In this document: piece by piece, positions 14,546-21,193 of the stretch
Layout of the letters: every line of letters starts with the position of its first letter
How positions within the stretch are numbered: the first letter of the stretch is position 1
Assembly (NCBI GenBank): GCA_019114585.1
Contig: DXFE01000035.1
Span: 1-25,223 of the forward strand
Direction of reading: 5' to 3'
Source: Gemmiger_A avium
GTDB lineage: Bacteria > Bacillota > Clostridia > Oscillospirales > Ruminococcaceae
Length of the DNA stretch: 25,223 nt
Program-made: the position numbers and the translations under genes
Notes under the pieces: model-generated
What the model was told of the DNA's origin: nothing
Databases searched by the model: none
Seen by the model: the letters and a program-made list of their open reading frames with translations, nothing else

Positions 14546-14587
14546 ATTGTACCATACTCCGGGGCAAAGACCAGACACTCCTGGTAC
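14546..14587 (-). promoter_or_regulatory. -10 region and inverted-repeat operator candidate for the HTH/TPR-exporter operon
   Basis: On the minus strand TACAAT (14551-14546) is a good -10 box about 27 bases before the ATG; no good -35 box is at the right distance. A 6-bp inverted repeat, GTACCA at 14549-14554 and TGGTAC at 14582-14587, has arm centres 33 bp apart, with one arm overlapping the -10. A weak promoter under control of the HTH protein is plausible. Confidence 0.4.
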
Positions 14588-14621
14588 AGTTGGTTGAAAA
14601 AATATTGAACTGGAGGTATAA

Positions 14622-14659
14622 AAAGCGACCCCCCGGCCAAACGGCCGGGGGGTCGCTTT
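14622..14659 (-). terminator. Terminator of the xanthine/uracil permease gene
   Basis: A 17-bp perfect GC-rich stem (14622-14638 with 14643-14659) with a 4-base loop has a TTTTT tail on the minus strand. It begins 14 bases past the permease stop codon. Confidence 0.92.
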
Positions 14660-14673
14660 GTTCTGTTATGCGC

Positions 14674-16077
14674 TTACGCCTGCGCCTTTTCCTTGGGCAG
14701 CAGGACGTTCATCACAATGGCCACAAAAGCGGCGGGCACGATGCCGCTGCCGCCGAAGACCAGCTGCACCGCCTGGGGCAGGCCGGACAGCACCGCGCTG
14801 TTGGCACCCAGACCGTAGCCCAGGCCCAGCGCCACCGATACGATGGACATGCTGCGGGCGGTGAGGGGCTCACGGGTGATCAGCTGGATACCGCTCATCA
14901 CGATGGAAGAGAACATGATGACCGCCGCGCCGCCCAGCACGCTCTGGGGCATGATGGACACCAGTGCCGCCAGCTTGGGGAACAGCCCGCACAGCACCAG
15001 GAACACCGCGCCGCAGGCCAGGGCCATGCGGTTGACGATCTTGGTCATGGTAACCAGACCCACGTTCTGGCTGAAAGAGGTGTTGGGCAGCACGCCGAAC
15101 AGGGCCGCAAAGCTGGAGCCCAGGCCGTCGCAGATGATGCCGCCGGACAGCTCGGTGTCGGTGGCTTCACGGCCCATGCCGCCCTCGGTCACGCCGGAGA
15201 TATCGCCCACCGTCTCCACGGCGGTCACGATGAACATGATCATCACCGGCAGGATGGCCCGCAGATCAAACACCGGCTTGACCGGCATCAGCTGAGGCAC
15301 CGCAAACCAGGAGGCCTCGGCCACCTTGTCCCAGTTGAGCACCCAGGCCTTGGTGTATTCCACGCCCTCGGCGGTGACGCCGGTGGTGGACAGGAACAGG
15401 GGCAGCACCGCGCAGATCACATAGCCGCAGATGATGCCCAGCAGGATGCAGGAGGAGCTGGCCAGCCCCTTGGCCCCGTGCTTGAACGCCAGAACCAGCA
15501 CCATGACCGCCAGGCCGATGAGCAGGTTCTCCAGCGAGCCGTAGTCGGCCGCGCTGGTGCCGCCGCCGAAGCTGCCCACGCCCACGCCGATCAGGGACAG
15601 ACCGATGGAAAGCACCACCGTGCCGGTGACCACCGCCGGGAAGAAGCGGCGCAGCGGCTTGAGGAACGCGCCCAGCACCGTTTCAAACAGGCCGCCGATG
15701 ATGGAAGCGCCCATAATGGCGCCGTAGGCCACCACGCCGCCGCCCATCACCTTGACCACGCTCTGGAATACGCCGATAAAGCCGGAGCTGGTGCCCATGA
15801 TGATGGGCACCTTGCCGCCGATGGGGCCCACCGCGTACAGCTGCACCAGGGTCACGATGCCGGCCACCAGCATGGCGTTCTGCAGCAGAGACACCTGCAC
15901 GGCGGCAAATTCCTCGGCCCCGCCCATGGCGGCGCACAGATTGGTGATGATCAGGATGGGGGTCAGGTTACCCACGAACATGGCCAGCACGTGCTGCAGC
16001 CCCAGGGGGACCGCCTGTGCCAGCGGCAGCCGGCCCTCGAAATCTTCCGGGCGGGCATATTGCTTGGTTGTTTCCAT
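14674..16077 (-). CDS. NCS2-family nucleobase:cation symporter (xanthine/uracil permease type)
   Basis: This 467-residue polytopic membrane protein imports purine or pyrimidine bases with protons or sodium. It starts METTKQYARPEDFEGRLPLA, followed by the conserved QAVPLGLQHVLAMFVGNLTP. The family motifs PIIMGTSSGFIG, VTGTVVLSIGLSLI, ETVGDISGVTEGG and GVLPNTSFSQNVGLVTMT (the NCS2 signature region around the substrate-binding Glu and the Q/N motif) are all present. The GLQHVLAM and ETVGDISG versions fit xanthine or uric-acid-type members better than UraA, but specificity is uncertain. The frame is open 12 codons upstream; GTGAGGAGG before the ATG at 16077 selects the start. The promoter contains two 12-bp repeats that may bind a purine-responsive regulator. 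Confidence 0.93.
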   Translation of the reverse strand: METTKQYARPEDFEGRLPLAQAVPLGLQHVLAMFVGNLTPILIITNLCAAMGGAEEFAAVQVSLLQNAMLVAGIVTLVQLYAVGPIGGKVPIIMGTSSGFIGVFQSVVKVMGGGVVAYGAIMGASIIGGLFETVLGAFLKPLRRFFPAVVTGTVVLSIGLSLIGVGVGSFGGGTSAADYGSLENLLIGLAVMVLVLAFKHGAKGLASSSCILLGIICGYVICAVLPLFLSTTGVTAEGVEYTKAWVLNWDKVAEASWFAVPQLMPVKPVFDLRAILPVMIMFIVTAVETVGDISGVTEGGMGREATDTELSGGIICDGLGSSFAALFGVLPNTSFSQNVGLVTMTKIVNRMALACGAVFLVLCGLFPKLAALVSIMPQSVLGGAAVIMFSSIVMSGIQLITREPLTARSMSIVSVALGLGYGLGANSAVLSGLPQAVQLVFGGSGIVPAAFVAIVMNVLLPKEKAQA

Positions 16078-16088
16078 AGTCTGCCTCC

Positions 16089-16137
16089 TCACAAAATTGT
16101 ACAACAGGCACATTATAGCGCCCGTTCACAAAATTGT
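16089..16137 (-). promoter_or_regulatory. Duplicated 12-bp operator-like repeat around the permease promoter
   Basis: TCACAAAATTGT occurs exactly at 16089-16100 and 16126-16137 (37-bp period). The core ACAAAATTGT is a dyad-like element (ACAA/TTGT). One copy lies in the -35/spacer, the other between the -10 box and the ribosome site. Confidence 0.55.
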
Positions 16138-16140
16138 CAT
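16112..16140 (-). promoter_or_regulatory. Sigma-A promoter of the permease gene
   Basis: On the minus strand ATGACA (16140-16135), a 17-bp spacer and perfect TATAAT (16117-16112) precede a leader of only about 28 bases, leaving no room for a purine riboswitch. Confidence 0.85.
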
Positions 16141-16248
16141 CTTTTGCGCGGGGGCCAAAGACCAATTTCTCCATAATACGCAAATTCTGCCGAAAGCGCC
16201 GTTTCTTTTTGCGCGGTATGCCGGGCGGCGCACCCACTTTCGCGCCTG

Positions 16249-16284
16249 AAAAAACGGAGGGGCCGGCCGGCCCCTCCGTTTTTT
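16249..16284 (-). terminator. Terminator downstream of cysK
   Basis: A 16-bp perfect stem (16249-16264 with 16269-16284) with A6/T6 flanks can work on both strands. It ends the cysK transcript 71 bases past its stop and insulates the permease promoter. Confidence 0.88.
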
Positions 16285-16354
16285 GCAGATTCGGTGCGGC
16301 CCGATGCCCTGCGCCCGGGCCGCTCTTTTCGTGCGGAAATGCGCCGGTCAAGCG

Positions 16355-17284
16355 TCAGTCCGCATACAGCGGGGTGGACAGGTACCGGTCGCCCCCGTCG
16401 GGCAACAGCACTACCACCCATTTGCCGGCCCATTCCTCGCCGGCGGCCGCCCGGCAGGCGGCCTCCAGCGCCGCGCCGCCGCTGATGCCCGCCAGGATGC
16501 CCTCGGTTTTCACCAGCTGCCGCGCCGCCGCGTAGGCCTCGGCCTCGGTAACGGTCACGATCTCGTCAAACAGGGCGGGGTCCGCCACCGCGGGCACAAA
16601 GCCCGCGCCGATCCCCTGCAGCCCGTGGGGGCCCGCCTTGCCCCCGCTGAGCACCGGGCTGCCCGCCGGTTCCGCCGCCACCAGCCGGATGGCCGGATTC
16701 TGCTGCCGCAGATACCGGCCGGTACCGGTCAGGGTGCCGCCGGTGCCCACCCCGGCCACAAACATGGCCGCCTGGCCGTCGGTGTCCCGCCAGATCTCCG
16801 GCCCGGTGGTGGCAAAATGGGCCGCCGGGTTGGCCGGGTTGTCAAACTGCCCGGGAATAAAGCTGCCCGGGATGTCCGCCGCCAGTTCCTTGGCCTTTTC
16901 GATGGCGCCGGTCATGCCCCGGGCGCCCTCGGTCAGCACCAGCTCGGCCCCGTAGGCGGCCAGCAGCTTGCGCCGCTCCACGCTCATGGTCTCCGGCATG
17001 GTCAGGATCAGCCGGTAGCCCTTCACCGCGCAGGCCATGGCCAGCCCGATGCCGGTATTGCCGCTGGTGGGCTCGATCACAACGCCGCCCGGGGCCAGCT
17101 TTCCCTGCTCCTCGGCCGCCTGCAGCAGGGCCACGCCCACCCGGTCTTTCACGCTGCCCGCCGGTTCCCGGCTTTCCAGCTTGACCGCCAGGCGGCAGCG
17201 CAGGCCTCTTTGCTCGGCAAAACGGCTCACCTCCACCAGAGGGGTGCCGCCCACCAGTTCCAGTACATTCTTTGCGATTTTCAT
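16355..17284 (-). CDS. cysK: Cysteine synthase (O-acetylserine sulfhydrylase)
   Basis: This 309-residue PLP enzyme makes L-cysteine from O-acetylserine and sulfide. It begins MKIAKNVLELVGGTPLVEVS. The PLP lysine is K46 in PAGSVKDRVG, the substrate loop is PTSGNTGIGLA (residues 72-82), and the phosphate-binding GVGTGGTLTGTGRYL and the C-terminal GISGGAALEAA are present. The length and motifs match CysK/CysM O-acetylserine sulfhydrylases rather than cystathionine beta-synthase, which would be longer. The start is set by GAAAGGACGGG before the ATG at 17284; the open frame upstream lies in a GC-rich leader. It is a single-gene unit, divergent from the NYN-LOTUS gene, with a leader of about 100 bases that can fold strongly. 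Confidence 0.94.
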   Translation of the reverse strand: MKIAKNVLELVGGTPLVEVSRFAEQRGLRCRLAVKLESREPAGSVKDRVGVALLQAAEEQGKLAPGGVVIEPTSGNTGIGLAMACAVKGYRLILTMPETMSVERRKLLAAYGAELVLTEGARGMTGAIEKAKELAADIPGSFIPGQFDNPANPAAHFATTGPEIWRDTDGQAAMFVAGVGTGGTLTGTGRYLRQQNPAIRLVAAEPAGSPVLSGGKAGPHGLQGIGAGFVPAVADPALFDEIVTVTEAEAYAAARQLVKTEGILAGISGGAALEAACRAAAGEEWAGKWVVVLLPDGGDRYLSTPLYAD

Positions 17285-17393
17285 ACAGTCCCGTCCTTTC
17301 CCGCCCGTTCCGTGGGCGACAACGATGGCGCCGCGCGCTGCCGCACAGCCCCGAACAGGGGGCCGGCCCTGCAGCGGCGGCCGGATTTTCCCC

Positions 17394-17423
17394 ATTATAC
17401 TCCGCGGCGCGCCGATTCCGCAA
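17394..17423 (-). promoter_or_regulatory. Promoter of cysK
   Basis: On the minus strand TTGCGG (17423-17418), an 18-bp spacer and perfect TATAAT (17399-17394) precede a leader of about 100 bases. It is back to back with the NYN gene's -10 box. Confidence 0.7.
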
Positions 17424-17441
17424 GCATTTTGCCGCGGAATA

Positions 17442-17450
17442 TGGTATACT
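17442..17450 (+). promoter_or_regulatory. Extended -10 promoter of the NYN-LOTUS gene
   Basis: TGG-TATACT (17442-17450) is an extended -10 element with no good -35 box. The predicted start lies about 25 bases before the ATG, preceded by GACGAGGTGA. Confidence 0.6.
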
Positions 17451-17481
17451 GGTACATAAAGAAAGACGAGGTGACCGCCCT

Positions 17482-18252
17482 ATGGCAGGCGACAAACGCT
17501 TTGCCGTGCTGATCGACGCGGACAATATTTCCGATCAATACATCAAGGTGATCCTGGACGAGGTTTCCAACGACGGGATCGCCACCTACAAGCGCATCTA
17601 CGGCAACTGGACCAGCCCCAACCTGTCCAGCTGGAAAAACGTGCTGCTGGACTACTCCATCACCCCCATCCAGCAGTACAGCTACACCACCGGCAAAAAC
17701 GCCACCGACTCGGCCATGATCATCGACGCCATGGACATCCTGTACAGCGAAAAGGTGGAGGGGTTCTGCCTGGTCAGCTCCGACAGTGACTTCACCCGGC
17801 TGGCCGCCCGCCTGCGGGAGAGCGGCATGGAGGTGATCGGCATGGGCGAGCGCAAGACCCCCAAGCCCTTCATCGCAGCCTGCAACCGGTTCAAGTACCT
17901 GGACGTGCTGGTCAGCGCCGATGCCGCCCAGCAGCAGACCGCCGCCAAGGAGGCCCCCGCCCCCGCCGCCGACAAGCCCGCCCCGGGCAAAAAACAGCCG
18001 CCGGAGGGCAACAGCGAGCTGGCCGCCGTCTGCAACACGGTGCGGGCCATCGTGGCCGAGAACTCCGACGAGGACGACTGGCTGAGCATGAGCGCCCTGG
18101 GCACGCTGCTGGTCAAGCGGATGCCGGACTTTGACGTGCGCAACTTCGGGTTCTCCAAACTCACCCTGCTGGTGCAGTCCCTGGGAATTTTTGAGGTGCG
18201 CACCGAAAAGATGAAGGACAACAGCAGCCGCAGCTATGTGCGGATTAAGTAA
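17482..18252 (+). CDS. NYN (PIN-like) domain protein with C-terminal OST-HTH/LOTUS domain
   Basis: This 256-residue protein begins MAGDKRFAVLIDADNISDQY. Residues 6-145 form a NYN/LabA-type PIN-like nuclease domain with the acidic set D12/D14 (LIDADN), D76 and D82 (ATDSAMIIDAMD) and D101/D103 (LVSSDSDFTRLA), spaced as in MARF1/LabA proteins. An Ala/Pro/Lys linker (about 146-180) leads to a winged-helix OST-HTH/LOTUS domain (about 183-255, ending EKMKDNSSRSYVRIK), a fold that binds RNA, notably G-rich or quadruplex RNA. The combination suggests RNA-targeted cleavage or RNA quality control in the cytoplasm; bacterial targets are not established. A long open frame upstream is excluded because GAGGTGA precedes the ATG at 17482. 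Monocistronic. Confidence 0.92.
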   Translation: MAGDKRFAVLIDADNISDQYIKVILDEVSNDGIATYKRIYGNWTSPNLSSWKNVLLDYSITPIQQYSYTTGKNATDSAMIIDAMDILYSEKVEGFCLVSSDSDFTRLAARLRESGMEVIGMGERKTPKPFIAACNRFKYLDVLVSADAAQQQTAAKEAPAPAADKPAPGKKQPPEGNSELAAVCNTVRAIVAENSDEDDWLSMSALGTLLVKRMPDFDVRNFGFSKLTLLVQSLGIFEVRTEKMKDNSSRSYVRIK

Positions 18253-18263
18253 ACCGGACGCCG

Positions 18264-18296
18264 CCGGGCGCCCTCCCCTTGCGGGCGGGCGCCCGG
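18264..18296 (+). terminator. Terminator of the NYN-LOTUS gene
   Basis: A 10-bp stem (18264-18273 with 18287-18296) with additional inner C/G pairing is followed by TTTTTCTG. It starts 12 bases after the stop codon. Confidence 0.85.
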
Positions 18297-18386
18297 TTTT
18301 TCTGCGCTTTGGGGGGCGGCGCCGGGCGGGATTGTGTCCGTTTTGTAAAACCTTCGCACGATGTGACACACCGGCCCATCTGTAAC

Positions 18387-18416
18387 TTGAAATGCCGGAA
18401 AAAAGATTGTTATACT
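18387..18416 (+). promoter_or_regulatory. Sigma-A promoter of fucO
   Basis: TTGAAA (18387-18392), an 18-bp spacer and TATACT (18411-18416) precede fucO. The -10 box lies inside the Rex-like palindrome. Confidence 0.8.
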
Positions 18417-18424
18417 AGTAACAA
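18407..18424 (+). promoter_or_regulatory. Rex-like operator over the fucO -10 box
   Basis: The 18-bp sequence TTGTTATACTAGTAACAA has TTGTTA/TAACAA arms around six bases. It agrees with 12 of the 14 defined positions of the clostridial Rex consensus TTGTTAA-N4-TTAACAA. Rex is the NADH-sensing repressor of fermentative alcohol dehydrogenase genes. The site covers the -10 box, the usual place for repression that is lifted when NADH rises. No rex gene is in the window. Confidence 0.7.
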
Positions 18425-18452
18425 AGAGGGCGCGAACCGCCCGACGAGATAA

Positions 18453-18502
18453 GGCAGCACCGCATAATTCCAGGCGGTCGCCGTGAATTGTGCGGTGCTG
18501 CC
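18453..18502 (+). promoter_or_regulatory. Long leader hairpin upstream of fucO
   Basis: Arms 18453-18470 and 18485-18502 pair over 18 bp with a single G-U pair, and the 14-base loop can form a further GGCG/CGCC stem. No T-run follows, so it is not a terminator. It ends nine bases before AAGGAG and lies within the untranslated leader. A smaller GGGCG/CGCCC hairpin (18428-18442) precedes it. Confidence 0.75.
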
Positions 18503-18524
18503 ATAAAAGAAGGAGACGATTATC

Positions 18525-19673
18525 ATGGCCAATCGTATTGTTCTGAACACCATTTCCTACCATGGCAAGGGTGCCATTGAAAACATCCTGCCCGAGCTGA
18601 CCGCCCGCGGCTACAAGAAGGCCTTTGTCTGCTCCGACCCGGACCTGATCAAGTTCGGCGTTACCGCCAAGGTCACCAGCCTGCTGGACGCGGCTTCCTT
18701 CGCCTACGAAGTGTACAGCGACATCAAGCCCAACCCCACCATTGAGAACGTGCAGAGCGGCGTGGCTGCCTTCACCGCTTCCGGCGCGGACTGCATCATC
18801 GCCATCGGCGGCGGCTCCTCCATGGATACCGCCAAGGCCGTGGGCATCATCGCCAACAACCCGGAGTTTGCCGACGTGCGCAGCCTGGAGGGCGTTGCCC
18901 CCACCAAGAAGCATGCGGTGTTCACCATCGCCGTGCCCACCACCGCCGGCACCGCCGCCGAGGTCACCATCAACTACGTCATCACCGACGTGGAGAAAAA
19001 GCGCAAGTTCGTCTGCGTGGACACCAACGACATCCCCGAGGTGGCCGTTGTGGACCCCGACATGATGAGCAGCATGCCCAAGGGCCTGACCGCCGCCACC
19101 GGCATGGACGCCCTGACCCACGCCATCGAGGGCTACATCACCAAGGGCGCCTGGGAAATGACCGATATGTTCCATCTGGAAGCCATCCGGCTGATCTCCA
19201 AGTACCTGCGCGGCGCCGTGGCCAACACCGCCGAGGGCCGCGAGGGCATGGCGCTGGCCCAGTACATCGCTGGCCAGGGCTTCTCCAACGTGGGCCTGGG
19301 CATCGTGCACAGCATGGCCCACAGCCTGGGCGCTGTGTATGACACCCCGCACGGTGTGGCCAACGCCATCCTGCTGCCCACCATCATGGAGTACAACGCC
19401 CCCGCCACCGGCGAGAAGTACCGGGAGATCGCCCGCGCCATGGGCGTTGAGGGCGTGGACAGCATGACCCGCGACGAGTACGTAAAGGCCGCTGTGGACG
19501 CCGTGAAGCAGCTCTCCGCCGACGTGGGCATCCCCGCCGACCTGAAGGCCATCGTCAAGGACGAGGACGTGCAGTTCCTGGCCGAGAGCGCCTATGCCGA
19601 CGCCTGCCGCCCGGGCAACCCCCGCGACACCAGCGTGGAGGAGATCGCTGCCCTGTACCGCAGCCTGCTGTAA
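18525..19673 (+). CDS. fucO: Lactaldehyde reductase (iron-containing alcohol dehydrogenase, FucO type)
   Basis: This 382-residue group III alcohol dehydrogenase begins MANRIVLNTISYHGKGAIEN and aligns over its whole length by eye with E. coli FucO (383 residues), including NNPEFADVRSLEG, PTTAGTAAEVTINYVITD, GMDALTHAIEGYITKGAW and GFSNVGLGIVH. The NAD-binding GGGSSMDTAKA lies near 95-105, and the iron ligands are D195, H199, H262 and H276, one less than the E. coli numbers. FucO reduces L-lactaldehyde from fucose or rhamnose to 1,2-propanediol, reoxidising NADH. AGAAGGAGACG precedes the ATG. It is monocistronic, with a Rex-like operator and a leader hairpin, and a strong terminator follows. An isomerase-family gene for a related sugar lies 3.7 kb away. 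Confidence 0.93.
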   Translation: MANRIVLNTISYHGKGAIENILPELTARGYKKAFVCSDPDLIKFGVTAKVTSLLDAASFAYEVYSDIKPNPTIENVQSGVAAFTASGADCIIAIGGGSSMDTAKAVGIIANNPEFADVRSLEGVAPTKKHAVFTIAVPTTAGTAAEVTINYVITDVEKKRKFVCVDTNDIPEVAVVDPDMMSSMPKGLTAATGMDALTHAIEGYITKGAWEMTDMFHLEAIRLISKYLRGAVANTAEGREGMALAQYIAGQGFSNVGLGIVHSMAHSLGAVYDTPHGVANAILLPTIMEYNAPATGEKYREIARAMGVEGVDSMTRDEYVKAAVDAVKQLSADVGIPADLKAIVKDEDVQFLAESAYADACRPGNPRDTSVEEIAALYRSLL

Positions 19674-19686
19674 TATCGAATCCATT

Positions 19687-19716
19687 GCCCCGGCGGTGCT
19701 GTGTGCCCGCCGGGGC
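19687..19716 (+). terminator. Terminator of fucO
   Basis: A 10-bp stem (19687-19696 with 19707-19716) with a 10-base loop is followed by GTTTTTGATTTTTT. Confidence 0.9.
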
Positions 19717-19762
19717 GTTTTTGATTTTTTGGTGTAAGATACGGTGCAAATCTTTCGTGTTG

Positions 19763-19781
19763 TACCATTTTCTGGTATACT
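19763..19781 (+). promoter_or_regulatory. Extended -10 promoter and inverted repeat of the MarR gene
   Basis: TGG-TATACT (19773-19781) forms an extended -10 box. A 5-bp inverted repeat, TACCA-TTTTC-TGGTA (19763-19777), overlaps it and is a plausible autoregulatory site for the MarR protein encoded downstream. Confidence 0.5.
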
Positions 19782-19808
19782 GAAAAAAACGAACAGGACG
19801 GTGACCGT

Positions 19809-20303
19809 ATGAAACTGGAATGGATGGGAGAAAACCGGGAGATCGTGCGCAGCCTGATGCGGTATGCCAACCTGTATGCCCATAATCAGATCGGCCGGTT
19901 TTCCAGCGGGGAGGGGGCGGCGCTCTCCATGCTGGAATGGCAGACGCTGGAATGTATCCTGGAATTTGAGGGCGAAAACTACAACATGGCCACCCTGGCT
20001 GAAAAGCTGGGGATCCCGGCCAGCAATTTTTCCAAGTATGTAAAGACCCTGGTGGAAAAGGGGCTGGTGGAACGGTACAAGCGGGCGGACAACCGCAAGG
20101 AGATCATCCTGCTGCCCAGCGAAGCGGGGCGGGAGCTGTACCGCAAAAACAGCGCCCTGATCGCCCGGGAATGGCAGCCTGCCTTTGCGCTGCTGGCCCA
20201 GATGACCCCCGCCGACCGGGAACGGATCCTGGAATTTCTGGAAGAGCTGTCCCGCGGGATCGACCTGGGGGACCGGCGGCGGTCCTTCCTCAAACGGGTA
20301 TAA
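19809..20303 (+). CDS. MarR-family transcriptional regulator
   Basis: This 164-residue protein begins MKLEWMGENREIVRSLMRYA. It has the MarR winged helix-turn-helix at about residues 40-110: LEWQTLECILEFEGENYNMA, then TLAEKLGIPASNFSKYVKTL as the recognition unit, and the wing VERYKRADNRKEIILLPSEAG with the conserved D-R-K/R. Flanking helices provide dimerisation. MarR proteins usually repress neighbouring or self genes and release on binding small phenolic or metabolite ligands, or on oxidation; no cysteine suitable for redox sensing is obvious besides C50. Its own promoter and terminator make it a separate unit from fucO, though the order suggests a link to it or to the downstream hydrolase. 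Confidence 0.9.
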   Translation: MKLEWMGENREIVRSLMRYANLYAHNQIGRFSSGEGAALSMLEWQTLECILEFEGENYNMATLAEKLGIPASNFSKYVKTLVEKGLVERYKRADNRKEIILLPSEAGRELYRKNSALIAREWQPAFALLAQMTPADRERILEFLEELSRGIDLGDRRRSFLKRV

Positions 20304-20308
20304 CAGAC

Positions 20309-20351
20309 AAAAATCCGGCGCGTTCCGTATAAGCGGGCGCGCCGGATTTTT
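20309..20351. terminator. Bidirectional terminator between the MarR and AraC genes
   Basis: A 14-bp stem (20309-20322 with 20338-20351) with A5/T5 flanks lies between the two convergent genes. The last bases overlap the AraC stop codon region. Confidence 0.85.
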
Positions 20352-21193
20352 ATGTCTTTTCCGCCGCCTGGCGGTAGTATTCTTTGGGGGTCATGCCGAA
20401 CTCCTTGCGGAACGCACGGAAAAAGTGGTTGTACCCGCCAAAACCTGTCAGCCGGTACACCTGGCTGATGGGCAGCCCCTGCAGAATATAGGGTTTGCAC
20501 CGCTCCAGCTTCATGCGGATGATATACTCGTGCACCGTCAGCCCGGTGGCCGCCTTGAACCGGCGCTGGATATGCCGCCGGCTTACCGAAAACCGTTTCT
20601 CCAGCGCCTCCAGCGACAGATCCTCGGTCAGATGGGTGCCGATATACCCCAGCATCGCGTCCAGCGGCACCGCGCCCGGGTCGGGGGTGCTCTCCACCGG
20701 CTGTGCCTGACGGTAGGCCCGGGCCAGCAGCACCGCGATCAGGGTCAGCAGCCCCTGCCGGTAGATGCCGTCGGCAAATTCCGGCTGCTCCTGCTGGCGC
20801 AGCAGTACCCCGGTCAGCTGCTTGAGCAGCATCGCCAGGCTGTCCGGCAGCGGCACCACCTCGCATTGGGCGGGCAGCCCGGCCAAAAAAAAACGCCATG
20901 TCCGGGTCCGCGTCGGTCAGCCGCCGCAGCACCGACGGCCCGTACTGCACCGTCAGCACCTCCAGCGGCGGCGAACCCGCGCAGGGCGCCAGCAGCGGGC
21001 CCTCCCGCGGGGGCAGAAGCAGCAGCTGGTTGATGCCGCACCGCAGGGTACAGCCCTGCCGCACAAAGCAGCCGGTACCGGCCCGCAGCAGGGCAAATCC
21101 GTAGCCGCCCGGTTCCGGGGCCGGCAGCCGCACCAGCCCCGGTCCCTGAAACAGCGCTACCCGGCACAACCGCAGAGAATCCTGAATATCCAC
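20350..21193 (-). pseudogene. AraC-family regulator split by a one-base frameshift in a homopolymer
   Basis: The N-terminal part starts at a GTG (21193-21191, behind AAAGGAGGCGTGCT) and reads VDIQDSLRLCRVALFQGPGL onward, a cupin-like AraC sensing domain. It stays in frame to ADPDMAFF. The C-terminal part (frame of 20886-20350) has two AraC helix-turn-helices: LSLEALEKRFSVSRRHIQRR and ISQVYRLTGFGGYNHFFRAF, followed by RKEFGMTPKEYYR. The two parts meet at nine consecutive T on the coding strand (20885-20893). Deleting one T restores MAFFLAGLPAQCEVV and an intact protein of about 280 residues, normal for AraC proteins. It is therefore a disrupted gene, a phase-variable one, or a sequencing error. 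It is divergent from the hydrolase gene and probably regulates it. Confidence 0.85.

Noticed and set aside
14520..14673. Short propeptide gene expected for a peptide-sensing regulator
   Set aside because: No short frame with a ribosome site and secretion signal is present; the stretch holds the promoter, the inverted repeat and a terminator.
16078..16111. Purine riboswitch before the permease
   Set aside because: The leader is only about 28 bases and lacks the conserved three-way junction.
14206..16176. A 656-codon plus-strand frame rich in His, Gln and Asp
   Set aside because: It is antisense to the NCS2 permease and the regulator; low-complexity composition is an artefact of the opposite strand.
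18234..19883. A 549-codon minus-strand frame
   Set aside because: It is antisense to fucO, which has unmistakable family motifs, and is Gly/His/Val-biased.
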